Notes under the pieces: generated by a model
The model's database searches: none
Told to the model about the DNA's origin: nothing
What the model saw: the letters and a program-made list of their open reading frames with translations, nothing else
Translations under genes and position numbers: made by a program
Shown: piece after piece, positions 1 through 5,825 of the stretch
Layout: every line of letters begins with the position of its first letter
Position numbering within the stretch: the stretch's first letter is position 1
NCBI GenBank assembly: GCA_947313765.1
Contig: CAMZNQ010000248.1
Coordinates: 1 to 5,825 of the forward strand
DNA from: an uncultured Sulfurovum sp.
Lineage (GTDB): Bacteria; Campylobacterota; Campylobacteria; Campylobacterales; Sulfurovaceae
Direction: 5' to 3'
Length of the DNA stretch: 5,825 bases

Positions 1-33
1 ATATTGATGTAAAATTTGTCTTTACATCAATAT
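1..33. repeat. Perfect 13-bp inverted repeat upstream of the toxin gene, possible operator
   Basis: Bases 1-13 (ATATTGATGTAAA) are exactly complementary to 21-33 (TTTACATCAATAT), separated by 7 bases (ATTTGTC). The right arm ends one base before the likely ribosome binding site (AGGA, 35-38) of the toxin gene. There is no T-run after it and the stem is AT-rich, so it does not look like an intrinsic terminator. Its position fits a repressor operator or an mRNA hairpin in the toxin leader. The left arm begins at the window edge, so the repeat may be longer than seen. Confidence 0.6.
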
Positions 34-34
34 T

Positions 35-38
35 AGGA
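35..38 (+). promoter_or_regulatory. Ribosome binding site deciding the TTG start of the toxin gene
   Basis: AGGA lies 9 bases before the TTG at 48. The reading frame is open to the left edge of the window but holds no ATG, GTG or other TTG there, so this weak Shine-Dalgarno site supports TTG 48 as the start. Confidence 0.45.
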
Positions 39-47
39 CTCTATAAA

Positions 48-434
48 TTGAAAGAATTTGACAAATGGAATGGGATAAAGAAAAAAACTAGTCAAGATAA
101 TAAAACAAGAAACTTTAAAGAGAGAGAAATTTTTAATGCCAAAGTAGGTAAAAATATAGGTTTTGAACAAAATGGTGTTGGAAACAAATTTCTAAGACCT
201 ATTTTGATAGTTAAGAAGTTCAATAATAGTTCTTTTTATGCTATTCCTTTATCAACAACTGAAAAGAGAAACAGGTATTATTTTGAATTTGAGTTTATAA
301 AAGACAAAAAGAGTGTAGCCATTTTATCTCAAATGAGAAATTTAGATGCAAAGAGACTGCTTAATAAAATTGGAATGATAAGTCAAGATGATTTTGAAGA
401 GTTGAAAAAACAGTTAAAAGAGATTATTGATTAG
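48..434 (+). CDS. PemK/MazF-family toxin (putative mRNA interferase), no antitoxin gene visible
   Basis: The 128-residue protein looks like a type II PemK/MazF toxin, a family of ribosome-dependent or independent mRNA endonucleases acting in the cytoplasm. After a charged N-terminal extension (about residues 1-24, with FDKW near the start), the core reads EREIF (25-29), VGKNIGFEQ (33-41), the family's RP pair in LRPILIV (49-55), then IPLSTT (66-71). SQMR (94-97) is followed by D100 and R103, the usual conserved S-Q-x-R...D..R segment. The C-terminal tail is helical and lysine/glutamate-rich. The TTG start is the only standard start in this frame, and FDKW just after it resembles the N-terminus I remember for this subfamily. 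No antitoxin ORF lies downstream before cas8b; only 47 bases upstream are visible, so a partner could lie there. The stop codon abuts a structured RNA (434-527). RNA-cleaving activity is inferred from the family only. Confidence 0.8.
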   Translation: MKEFDKWNGIKKKTSQDNKTRNFKEREIFNAKVGKNIGFEQNGVGNKFLRPILIVKKFNNSSFYAIPLSTTEKRNRYYFEFEFIKDKKSVAILSQMRNLDAKRLLNKIGMISQDDFEELKKQLKEIID

Positions 435-527
435 AAAGTTACCTTCTATTTACGCAGTGATAAACTGCGAAAAACTACCAAAAGATTAAATAGAAGTGGT
501 CCCGAAGGAATTTAGGTGGTAATTTTC
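434..527 (+). ncRNA. Candidate structured RNA (three stacked helices) between toxin and cas8b
   Basis: Three helices stack without a break on the 5' side: P1 434-443 with 518-527 (10 bp, one G-U), P2 444-452 with 487-495 (9 bp, perfect), and P3 453-458 with 464-469 (CGCAGT/ACTGCG, loop GATAA). A 17-base single strand (470-486) follows P3 and contains ACTACC (474-479). It could pair with GTGGT (496-500), an H-type pseudoknot across P2, or alternatively with GGTGGT (515-520). A small TCC-CGAA-GGA hairpin fits at 500-509. The G438-U523 pair would be a C-A mismatch on the other strand, which favours + strand transcription. No T-run follows, so it is not a simple terminator. I cannot assign it to a known RNA family. 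Candidates are an RNA antitoxin for the toxin gene, a cis-regulator of the cas operon, or a 3'-UTR processing element. Confidence 0.6.
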
Positions 528-537
528 GTGTACAGGT

Positions 538-554
538 GTATTATAACATAATAC
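538..554. promoter_or_regulatory. AT-rich 7-bp inverted repeat at the probable cas promoter
   Basis: GTATTAT (538-544) and ATAATAC (548-554) are perfect inverted repeats around AAC. The block holds several -10-like hexamers (TATTAT 539-544, TATAAC 542-547, CATAAT 547-552), and no convincing -35 box is visible. It lies 32 bases before the proposed cas8b start. It could be the core promoter of the cas operon, an operator overlapping it, or both. The promoter call is inferred from position and composition. Confidence 0.35.
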
Positions 555-574
555 TTTAAAAGTTTCAAAGCCTA

Positions 575-580
575 TAAGGA
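575..580 (+). promoter_or_regulatory. Shine-Dalgarno TAAGGA for a CTG start of cas8b
   Basis: TAAGGA is followed by five bases (CAAAG) and then CTG at 586, an ideal spacing. No standard start codon occurs in the cas8b frame between the stop at 544-546 and TTG 643, and no comparable site precedes TTG 643. Confidence 0.5.
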
Positions 581-585
581 CAAAG

Positions 586-2346
586 CTGGCAGACATCATA
601 AAAACGTTCCACGCTTATGGAAAATATTTTGAAGATGACCTATTGGAGAGTTTTAATCAGTTCTCTAGTAAAAAGATAGACAAAGTTTTACATATTGAGT
701 TAAGTGATTACACTTATGCATTAAAAGACCCATTGATTATTAAGGATAAATTGGTTCTTTATATCACTTCATCAGCAGGAGGTAATCTTTTTCCTTTTAT
801 CTTTTTGAGTGAAAAACTTTTTGATATTGAAGTTAAAGGTAAAATCAAAAAAGGTGCTATCAAAAAGTCATTTGAAAATATGAAAAAGTATTTGAGTAAA
901 GAGGAACTTCAAGAGTTAGAGCCTATTTATAATAATATTAATTTTGAAAAACTTCAAGAATTGGTTGAATCTGAAGTTGAAAACAGAAGTAACCTTAAAG
1001 AGAATTGGTATTTAGCTCTCTCTTTTGAAGGAGAGTTTTTTAATGAGAAGTTTCCAGATGTTTTTACCAAAATGATAGAGACAAAAGGAAGTGATATATC
1101 CCTTGATGGTCACTGTTTCATAGATGACAATGCCTCTAAGATAGGTTTTGATGTGGGCTTGAATTTTTGTAGTACTAATGAACTTAGTAATGGTATGGCA
1201 AAAACAATTAAGCCTCGACTTTTACCCATCTCAAATGAGGCAGGACGCTTTGTTAAGCTTGGCTTTGAGAAGATATTTAATGATTTTAAGTTTAAACTTT
1301 TTGGGCTTAATTATATTTTGTTGCCAACAGTATTTGATGCCTCTTTAAATAGTGAAATTTTTGATGAAGTTAATGCCTCTAAAAAAAATGACTATGACCA
1401 ACGGGCTGTAGATGAGAGGGTTATGCTTGAAGAGGATTTACAAGAGTTGGTAGAGGAGCTTGATAAGAAGAATCTAACTAATTCACTTCTTTTTACCATG
1501 CTTTTTTATGAACAAAACAACAAAGAGATAGTGGTTTCTCATACCATTGAAGATGTTGTTCCTTCGCGTATTGCTACGGCTAAAGAGCTTATGAGAGAGT
1601 ATAATATAGATGCTTCTAAGCTCTCTAAGTATGAGAAAAAAGTAGTTAAAGCAAAAAATCCTAAAGTTATCTATATTAGAGATTATATCAATGATAGACT
1701 TTTTTTAGCCAAACTTCTTTTTGGAAAAGAGCAGGTAGATAGAGAGATGCTTTATCATGCAATATATAAAAAGATTATTTTTGGTAATGGGATTGAACAT
1801 GAAAAAAGAGAGTTTTCCAAGATTTTACATGGATACTACAAAGATGATACAAATTTTAAAAAACATCAAGAGCTTTTAAAGTTTTTAAGTGATGAAAAAC
1901 TAAAAATGGGTCAATATATCGAATTAGGAGGAGATATGCAGTTTGAAAATGTACAAGAGTTAATAGCGTGGAAATATGAGAATGTGGAAATTTTAAAAAC
2001 ACCAACACAGAGAGAATTTTATGTGATGGGGATGTTTTGTCGTCTGGTTATCGCTTGGCAAAAAGCCAATAATGATAGCAACTCTTCGTTAGAAAGTTAT
2101 CTTAATACTATCGGAACGGTTAACGCTCTTAATATAGAGAGTGTCTATAGAAAAGTGATAGATGGAGCAGGTAAATATAAAATTTTTGGTAAAAATTATG
2201 AGTATTTAAATAGACTTTATAGTGAGATTAAATCTTTGCAAAAATCTACTGAAAAAGTCTCTAATGATAAGGCAAATATTTTGTTTGTTATGGGCTTTAC
2301 AGATTATATGAATTTACCAAAAACTAAAAAAGAAGGAAAAAAATAA
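586..2346 (+). CDS. cas8b: Type I-B CRISPR Cascade large subunit Cas8b (Csh1/TM1802-like)
   Basis: Cas8b is the large Cascade subunit that recognises the PAM and helps recruit Cas3. The assignment rests on position directly before Csh2-type cas7, Cas5h-type cas5 and cas3, on the length (about 586 residues), and on TM1802-like stretches such as SSAGGNLFPF and KTIKPRLLPISNEAGRF. The C-terminal helical domain contains FYVMGMFCRLVIAWQ. No CxxC zinc-binding pair is present. The first standard start is TTG 643 (567 residues), but codons 586-642 read like a genuine N-terminus (LADIIKTFHAYGKYFEDDL), continue the same frame, and are preceded by TAAGGA. I therefore place the start at CTG 586; a mutated ATG or a start at TTG 643 remains possible. 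The stop overlaps the cas7 start (TAATG). The last 136 codons also encode Cas11b from an internal start. Confidence 0.85.
   Translation: MADIIKTFHAYGKYFEDDLLESFNQFSSKKIDKVLHIELSDYTYALKDPLIIKDKLVLYITSSAGGNLFPFIFLSEKLFDIEVKGKIKKGAIKKSFENMKKYLSKEELQELEPIYNNINFEKLQELVESEVENRSNLKENWYLALSFEGEFFNEKFPDVFTKMIETKGSDISLDGHCFIDDNASKIGFDVGLNFCSTNELSNGMAKTIKPRLLPISNEAGRFVKLGFEKIFNDFKFKLFGLNYILLPTVFDASLNSEIFDEVNASKKNDYDQRAVDERVMLEEDLQELVEELDKKNLTNSLLFTMLFYEQNNKEIVVSHTIEDVVPSRIATAKELMREYNIDASKLSKYEKKVVKAKNPKVIYIRDYINDRLFLAKLLFGKEQVDREMLYHAIYKKIIFGNGIEHEKREFSKILHGYYKDDTNFKKHQELLKFLSDEKLKMGQYIELGGDMQFENVQELIAWKYENVEILKTPTQREFYVMGMFCRLVIAWQKANNDSNSSLESYLNTIGTVNALNIESVYRKVIDGAGKYKIFGKNYEYLNRLYSEIKSLQKSTEKVSNDKANILFVMGFTDYMNLPKTKKEGKK
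1926..1931 (+). promoter_or_regulatory. Internal Shine-Dalgarno AGGAGG for Cas11b translation
   Basis: AGGAGG within cas8b, extended as AGGAGGAG to 1933, stands four bases before an in-frame ATG at 1936. AGGAGG also occurs at 777-782 (cas8b) and 3086-3091 (cas7), where glycine codons produce it. Neither of those has a correctly spaced in-frame start, so only this one looks functional. Confidence 0.7.
1936..2346 (+). CDS. cas11b: Internal in-frame small subunit Cas11b, nested in cas8b
   Basis: An ATG in the cas8b frame with a strong Shine-Dalgarno site would give a separate 136-residue protein beginning MQFENVQELIAW and ending with the cas8b C-terminus. In type I-B, I-C and I-D systems the small Cascade subunit Cas11 is known to be made by internal translation initiation within the large-subunit gene. 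The size and the position at the helical C-terminal domain match that pattern. The protein looks mostly helical: the segment around FYVMGMFCRLVIAWQ (28-42) is amphipathic to hydrophobic, and the tail is lysine-rich. Several copies would line the Cascade belly, stabilising crRNA and the displaced strand. The sequence shows the start signal; independent expression is inferred from the known system type. Confidence 0.75.
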   Translation: MQFENVQELIAWKYENVEILKTPTQREFYVMGMFCRLVIAWQKANNDSNSSLESYLNTIGTVNALNIESVYRKVIDGAGKYKIFGKNYEYLNRLYSEIKSLQKSTEKVSNDKANILFVMGFTDYMNLPKTKKEGKK

Positions 2347-3239
2347 TGAAAAATTACGCAAAACAAACAGAAATCTTATTCCTATGGGATTGTGAAAACT
2401 CAAATCCAAACGGCGATATATTAAGAGATAATGCACCACGATATGATGATATTGGACATAAGGCATTGGTTAGTGATGTTCGGATTAAAAGAACCATTCG
2501 AGATGACCTTTATGATAGAAAAAATCATGAAATTTTTGTGCGAGAGACAGCTCACAAAGAGGGTGGAATTAATGATGGTAAAACCCGTGTAACTGATGTG
2601 GGTGGCAAAGAGAATGTGATTGAAACGATTATAAGTAAATGTATTGATGTACGGGCATTTGGTGGGGTTTTTCCTGTAGAAAAAAAGGCGTATAATTTGA
2701 CAGGTTCGATTCAATTTAAGATGAGTAAATCTCTACATCAAGTGAGTGAACCGATGTATATTAAGGGAACAGGTGCTTTTGCAAGTAAACCCAAGGCTGA
2801 AAATAAAACTTTTAGAGAAGAGTATATTTTGCCTTATGCTCTTTTTGGTACTTTTGGGGTGGTCAATGAACTCAACTCTGAAAAGACAAAGTTGACCAAT
2901 GATGATGTGACAGAGATTATTGATAGTCTTTGGAGTGGTACAAAAAATCTTATTACTAGAAGCAAGATGGGGCAACTTCCTAGATTTCTGCTCAAAATCA
3001 CTTATAACCAAAAAGGGTTTTTTATTGGAGAGTTGGACAATAGGGTAAAGTTAATCATAAAAACGGCAAGTGAAAATGAGATACGAGGAGGTGATGATTA
3101 TGAGATTGATTTGTCAATGATAACCAAACTGCTTGAAAAATATAAAAGTAAGATAGAGACCATAGAGTATATGGTAGATGATACTTTTGAAACAAAAATA
3201 GAGATACCCAACTCTTGGATTAGATTAGAATTGGATTAG
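2346..3239 (+). CDS. cas7: Type I-B Cascade backbone subunit Cas7 (Csh2-like)
   Basis: Cas7 is the RAMP-fold protein that polymerises along the crRNA to form the Cascade backbone. The 297-residue length and motifs match the Csh2 family: CENSNPNGD (16-24) near the N-terminus, PRYDD (31-35), SDVRIKRTIRDDL (43-55), DVRAFGG (101-107), LTGSIQF (118-124) followed by KSLHQV, and TRSKMGQLPRFLL (204-216). The start ATG overlaps the cas8b stop (TAATG), and AAGGA lies 8 bases upstream at 2333-2337, so translation is coupled to cas8b and Cas11b. The stop is 2 bases before cas5. Some Cas7 proteins of type I-B are known to cleave or bind RNA only weakly, and no catalytic role is claimed here. The gene appears intact. 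Confidence 0.95.
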   Translation: MKNYAKQTEILFLWDCENSNPNGDILRDNAPRYDDIGHKALVSDVRIKRTIRDDLYDRKNHEIFVRETAHKEGGINDGKTRVTDVGGKENVIETIISKCIDVRAFGGVFPVEKKAYNLTGSIQFKMSKSLHQVSEPMYIKGTGAFASKPKAENKTFREEYILPYALFGTFGVVNELNSEKTKLTNDDVTEIIDSLWSGTKNLITRSKMGQLPRFLLKITYNQKGFFIGELDNRVKLIIKTASENEIRGGDDYEIDLSMITKLLEKYKSKIETIEYMVDDTFETKIEIPNSWIRLELD

Positions 3240-3241
3240 AG

Positions 3242-3937
3242 ATGATTATCGAGATTGATTTTTGGGCAGACCATGGGCATTTTAGTCATCCTGCTACCAT
3301 CTACAGCTCTTTGAGCTACCCAATTCCTACCAAAACAGCCATTATGGGTTTTTTGGGGGCTGTTGGTGGGTTGGATTCTGTTTTGTCATATCAATTTTTA
3401 AATGAGATTCGTTACTCAATAAAGATAAATAGGATTGGGGGTAAGAGTAACTACTGTTTCAATGGGGTAAAAGATGCCTTGCCTTCGGTTAAAGCTCAAC
3501 AGCAACATATCAAACAGAGAAAGCAATTTTATAGAGAACTGCTTATTGAACCTAGCTACAAGCTTTTTATAGATTTTTCTGCTTGTATAGAGGAGTCAAA
3601 AGAGATTATTGAAAACCTAAAAAATCATATATCTCTTTTTCAACCTTATATGGGGATTAATTTATGTTTGGCAAATTTTGAGTTTATAGCCCAACATGAG
3701 GAGAGTATTCATAAGAATAGTGAGTATTTAGCTATTGATTCATTTATTACGCTTGATATGAAGTTTGAGATAGAGTTCGATAAAAATTATAGTGATATTC
3801 GTATGCCTCTAAGTGTTGAAGAGGGTAGAATTTTTGGTAAATTCACAGACTGTTTGGTGGAGCTAAATGGAAACTCTATTTTAGCCAAACCACAAGAGTA
3901 TAGTAGCGTTGGTATGTATAACTTGGTATTTATATGA
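3242..3937 (+). CDS. cas5: Type I-B Cascade subunit Cas5 (Cas5h-like)
   Basis: Cas5 is the RAMP protein that caps the 5' handle of the crRNA and contacts Cas8b. The 231-residue protein has the typical N-terminal Cas5 signature: FSHPATIYSSLSYPIP (14-29) followed by TKTAIMGFLGAVGGL (30-44), equivalent to the family's YP-P-...-GLLA segment. QRKQFYRELL (92-101) and PSYKLFIDF (104-112) form the next strand and helix, and QPYMGINLCLANFEF (134-148) is the usual mid-protein motif. The start ATG is 2 bases after the cas7 stop; GGA at 3233-3235 is a modest ribosome binding site, so coupling from cas7 is likely. The stop overlaps the cas3 start in ATGA. The gene appears intact. Confidence 0.93.
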   Translation: MIIEIDFWADHGHFSHPATIYSSLSYPIPTKTAIMGFLGAVGGLDSVLSYQFLNEIRYSIKINRIGGKSNYCFNGVKDALPSVKAQQQHIKQRKQFYRELLIEPSYKLFIDFSACIEESKEIIENLKNHISLFQPYMGINLCLANFEFIAQHEESIHKNSEYLAIDSFITLDMKFEIEFDKNYSDIRMPLSVEEGRIFGKFTDCLVELNGNSILAKPQEYSSVGMYNLVFI

Positions 3938-5825
3938 CCTATCTATCACATCCAAAGCAGAGACTTGTAGAACATATTAAAAACATTCAACTCTATGACA
4001 AAGATGATGCACTTTTTTGTAACTGTGTCTCTTTTCATGACTTGGGTAAAGTGCTTGATGGTTTTCAGAGTTATATCCAACATCTAAGTAAAACTTCAGA
4101 ACCTCATGCTTCTGTCTCTGCAATTATTTATCTTTTAAACTATATTGGCGCTGACTTATTAATTAATAAAAATAATTTCTTTGTTTTTAATGCCATACTC
4201 TCCCATCATGGAAAGCTAAAGAGCTTTAATCATGAGAAGGGTAGGGATATTTTAGAGTTTTTCAAAGAGCCTCTTCCTCTTCATCAGATAGAGGAGATTT
4301 ATAGCAAAAAAGATGTGGTTGAGTATTTAAATTTACAGAGAATTGACCCCTCTAAATTTAAAAAACATAAGAGAAAAAATAGAGATTTAAAATTTACCAT
4401 AGATGATTATATCACTCAAAAACTGCTCTTCTCCAAACTGATATTTGCCGATAAATATGAAGCCATTTATAAAAGTGACCATAAAAAAGTCTTTAATGGC
4501 AATACCGTTATAAAGTTGCATGAAAAGTTAAATAATATTATTAAAAAAAGAGACCCAAAACGAGACAGGGTCAAAAATGATATTTTAAATGCTTATGATA
4601 AAAACTACAATATTTTTACCCTAACAGCCCCCACAGGAATAGGAAAAACACTCACTTCATTGGAGTTGGCTTTAAAGATAAAAGAGGATAAAAAGTTGAG
4701 TAAGATTGTCTATATCTTACCGTTTACCTCAATTATTGACCAGACTTATGAAATTTTTGATAAGATTTTTCCCAATGAGATAAGCAAACATCACTATGCT
4801 GTAACTTTTGATGAAAAAAAAGAGAGTGAAGAGGAGAACAATCGAGAGTATGACCGATGGAAATTTATTTTAAACTCTTGGAATGACCCTTTTATTGTCT
4901 CTACGCTCTATCAACTCTTTTTTGCTCTTTTCTCCAATAAAAACAGTGACAATATCAAATTTCAAGCCCTTCAAAATGCTGTTATTGTGTTAGATGAGGT
5001 TCAAGCAATTCCCTTTGACCTTTGGAAGATTTTTAAAGCCATGTTACCCATGCTCTCCACAAAATTGAACGCTACTTTTATTTTGATGTCGGCTACCATG
5101 CCTATTTTGACAGATAAGAGTGTGGCATTGGAGTTGGCAAATAAAGAGCTGATTTTTGAAGAGAAAAATAGGTATATTTTAAAATATCTTAATGATAATA
5201 GTTTGGAAAATTTGGCTTTGGCTATTGTGGAGTGTTATCAAGAGGGGAAATCGGTACTCTGTGTGGTCAACTCCATTAAGAGTTCAAAACTGCTCTATAG
5301 ATTGGTAAAAGAGTTGATTGAACGCACCTATTGTTTAAACTCTTATATGTTTTTTAATGATAGAAAAAAGGTTATTGAAACTATAACCGATAGCCAAAAC
5401 AGTAGTAATGTCACACAAAAGATTTTAATCTCCACCCAAGTCATAGAGGCAGGGGTTGACCTTGATTTTGATGTAGGCTTTAGAGAGTTTGCCCCCATTA
5501 GCTCGATTATTCAAACAGCAGGGCGTGTGAATCGTGAGGCTAAAAAAGGGATTAGTGAAATTTATATCTTTGATATAATTACTAAAGTTTATAATAGCAT
5601 GATGATAAGTGAGAGTAAAAAGAGTTTTTTTGATAATTTAAAAAGAGATGATATTTATGAAAAAGATATTTTGCCTTTTGTGGAGCATTATTTTCAAGCA
5701 CTTGATGAGAACAAGGGAGACAGTGGAATTTTAGAGGATATAGAATGCTTTGATTTTGATGCGATTAGCCAAAAAAATAGAGATGCTTTTGGATTGAAGC
5801 AAGATTATATTAAATCAGTGGCTTT
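3934..5825 (+). CDS. cas3: CRISPR nuclease-helicase Cas3 (HD + DExH), 3' end outside the window
   Basis: Cas3 is recruited to Cascade-bound DNA, unwinds it and degrades one strand. The frame runs open from ATG 3934 to the window edge (630 codons), so the C-terminus is missing. The N-terminal HD nuclease domain shows H6, H14, the HD pair H35-D36 in FHDLGK, H58, HHG (91-93) and D173 in FADKYE. The helicase part has Walker A APTGIGKT (232-239), Walker B LDEVQ (353-357), motif III SAT (386-388), motif V STQVIEAGVDLD (500-511) and motif VI QTAGRVNR (527-534). All expected catalytic residues are present, so an active enzyme is predicted. No clear Shine-Dalgarno is seen; the 4-base overlap with cas5 (ATGA) implies coupling. 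DEVQ in place of DEAH is common in this branch of Cas3. Confidence 0.95.
   Translation, partial: MTYLSHPKQRLVEHIKNIQLYDKDDALFCNCVSFHDLGKVLDGFQSYIQHLSKTSEPHASVSAIIYLLNYIGADLLINKNNFFVFNAILSHHGKLKSFNHEKGRDILEFFKEPLPLHQIEEIYSKKDVVEYLNLQRIDPSKFKKHKRKNRDLKFTIDDYITQKLLFSKLIFADKYEAIYKSDHKKVFNGNTVIKLHEKLNNIIKKRDPKRDRVKNDILNAYDKNYNIFTLTAPTGIGKTLTSLELALKIKEDKKLSKIVYILPFTSIIDQTYEIFDKIFPNEISKHHYAVTFDEKKESEEENNREYDRWKFILNSWNDPFIVSTLYQLFFALFSNKNSDNIKFQALQNAVIVLDEVQAIPFDLWKIFKAMLPMLSTKLNATFILMSATMPILTDKSVALELANKELIFEEKNRYILKYLNDNSLENLALAIVECYQEGKSVLCVVNSIKSSKLLYRLVKELIERTYCLNSYMFFNDRKKVIETITDSQNSSNVTQKILISTQVIEAGVDLDFDVGFREFAPISSIIQTAGRVNREAKKGISEIYIFDIITKVYNSMMISESKKSFFDNLKRDDIYEKDILPFVEHYFQALDENKGDSGILEDIECFDFDAISQKNRDAFGLKQDYIKSVA

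Noticed and set aside
41..54. CTATAAATTGAAAG looks like the 3' end of a CRISPR repeat (…ATTGAAAC).
   Set aside because: Single copy, and it coincides with the toxin start codon, where TTGAAAGAA is coding.
453..527. The hairpins after the toxin gene read as an intrinsic terminator.
   Set aside because: P3 is followed by mixed sequence and P1 ends in only four T residues within its own stem; no hairpin is followed by a T-run.
562..580. GTTTCAAAGCCTATAAGGA resembles the style of type I-B CRISPR repeats (GTTTCAA... / ...TATAAGGA).
   Set aside because: Only one copy is seen, no second repeat follows, and the TAAGGA part is better explained as the cas8b ribosome binding site. It would deserve another look if the array repeat of this locus proved similar, as for a CreA-like RNA.
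486..599. A 37-codon minus-strand frame from ATG 599 to TAA 486.
   Set aside because: It is short, has no clear ribosome binding site or recognisable product, and overlaps the structured RNA and the cas8b start.
777..782. AGGAGG early in cas8b.
   Set aside because: No start codon follows at a usable distance; it comes from the glycine codons of SAGGN.
2421..3011. Two open frames on the minus strand (2421-2714 and 2733-3011).
   Set aside because: They lie wholly inside the well-supported cas7 gene, and their translations show no recognisable features.
3086..3102. AGGAGGTGAT in cas7, a full-length anti-SD match followed by ATG at 3094 and 3100.
   Set aside because: Both ATGs are out of frame and reach a stop within 9 codons. 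The in-frame ATG at 3117 is too far away. The motif arises from glycine-glycine-aspartate codons.

Overview
This AT-rich window carries the front part of a type I-B CRISPR-Cas interference operon. The order is cas8b (with an internal cas11b start), cas7, cas5, then a cas3 that runs off the right edge. Upstream sits an orphan PemK/MazF-type toxin gene followed by what looks like a compact structured RNA. Base composition, codon choice and the wording of the Cas proteins suggest a Campylobacterota bacterium (Sulfurimonas, Sulfurospirillum or Arcobacter-like). That is a judgement from reading the sequence, not a database result.

Left part (1-585): a perfect 13-bp inverted repeat at 1-33 lies just upstream of a TTG-started toxin gene (48-434). 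The gene has a recognisable PemK/MazF core, but no antitoxin protein gene is visible. Right after its stop codon, 434-527 can fold on the + strand into three stacked helices of 10, 9 and 6 bp with possible pseudoknot contacts. A 7-bp inverted repeat in a very AT-rich block (538-554) follows and is the likely site of the cas promoter or operator.

Middle and right part (586-5825): cas8b has no ATG, GTG or TTG codon where its N-terminus should begin. The frame is open from 547, and a CTG at 586 with a well-placed TAAGGA fits better than the first standard start, TTG at 643. Inside cas8b, an AGGAGG four bases before an in-frame ATG (1936) would yield a separate 136-residue protein, the expected Cas11b small subunit. 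Cas7 (Csh2 type), Cas5 (Cas5h type) and the HD-nuclease/helicase Cas3 follow with overlaps or gaps of at most 2 nt, so they form one translationally coupled operon. Together Cas8b, Cas11b, Cas7 and Cas5 would form the crRNA-guided Cascade complex that recruits Cas3 to degrade target DNA. cas6, cas4, cas1, cas2 and the CRISPR array are not in the window.

The most interesting possibility is that the toxin plus structured RNA form an addiction module tied to the CRISPR operon. It would parallel, but not be homologous to, the CreTA RNA toxin-antitoxin modules known from other type I-B loci. The sequence shows the toxin, the foldable RNA and the adjacency; the functional link is a hypothesis.
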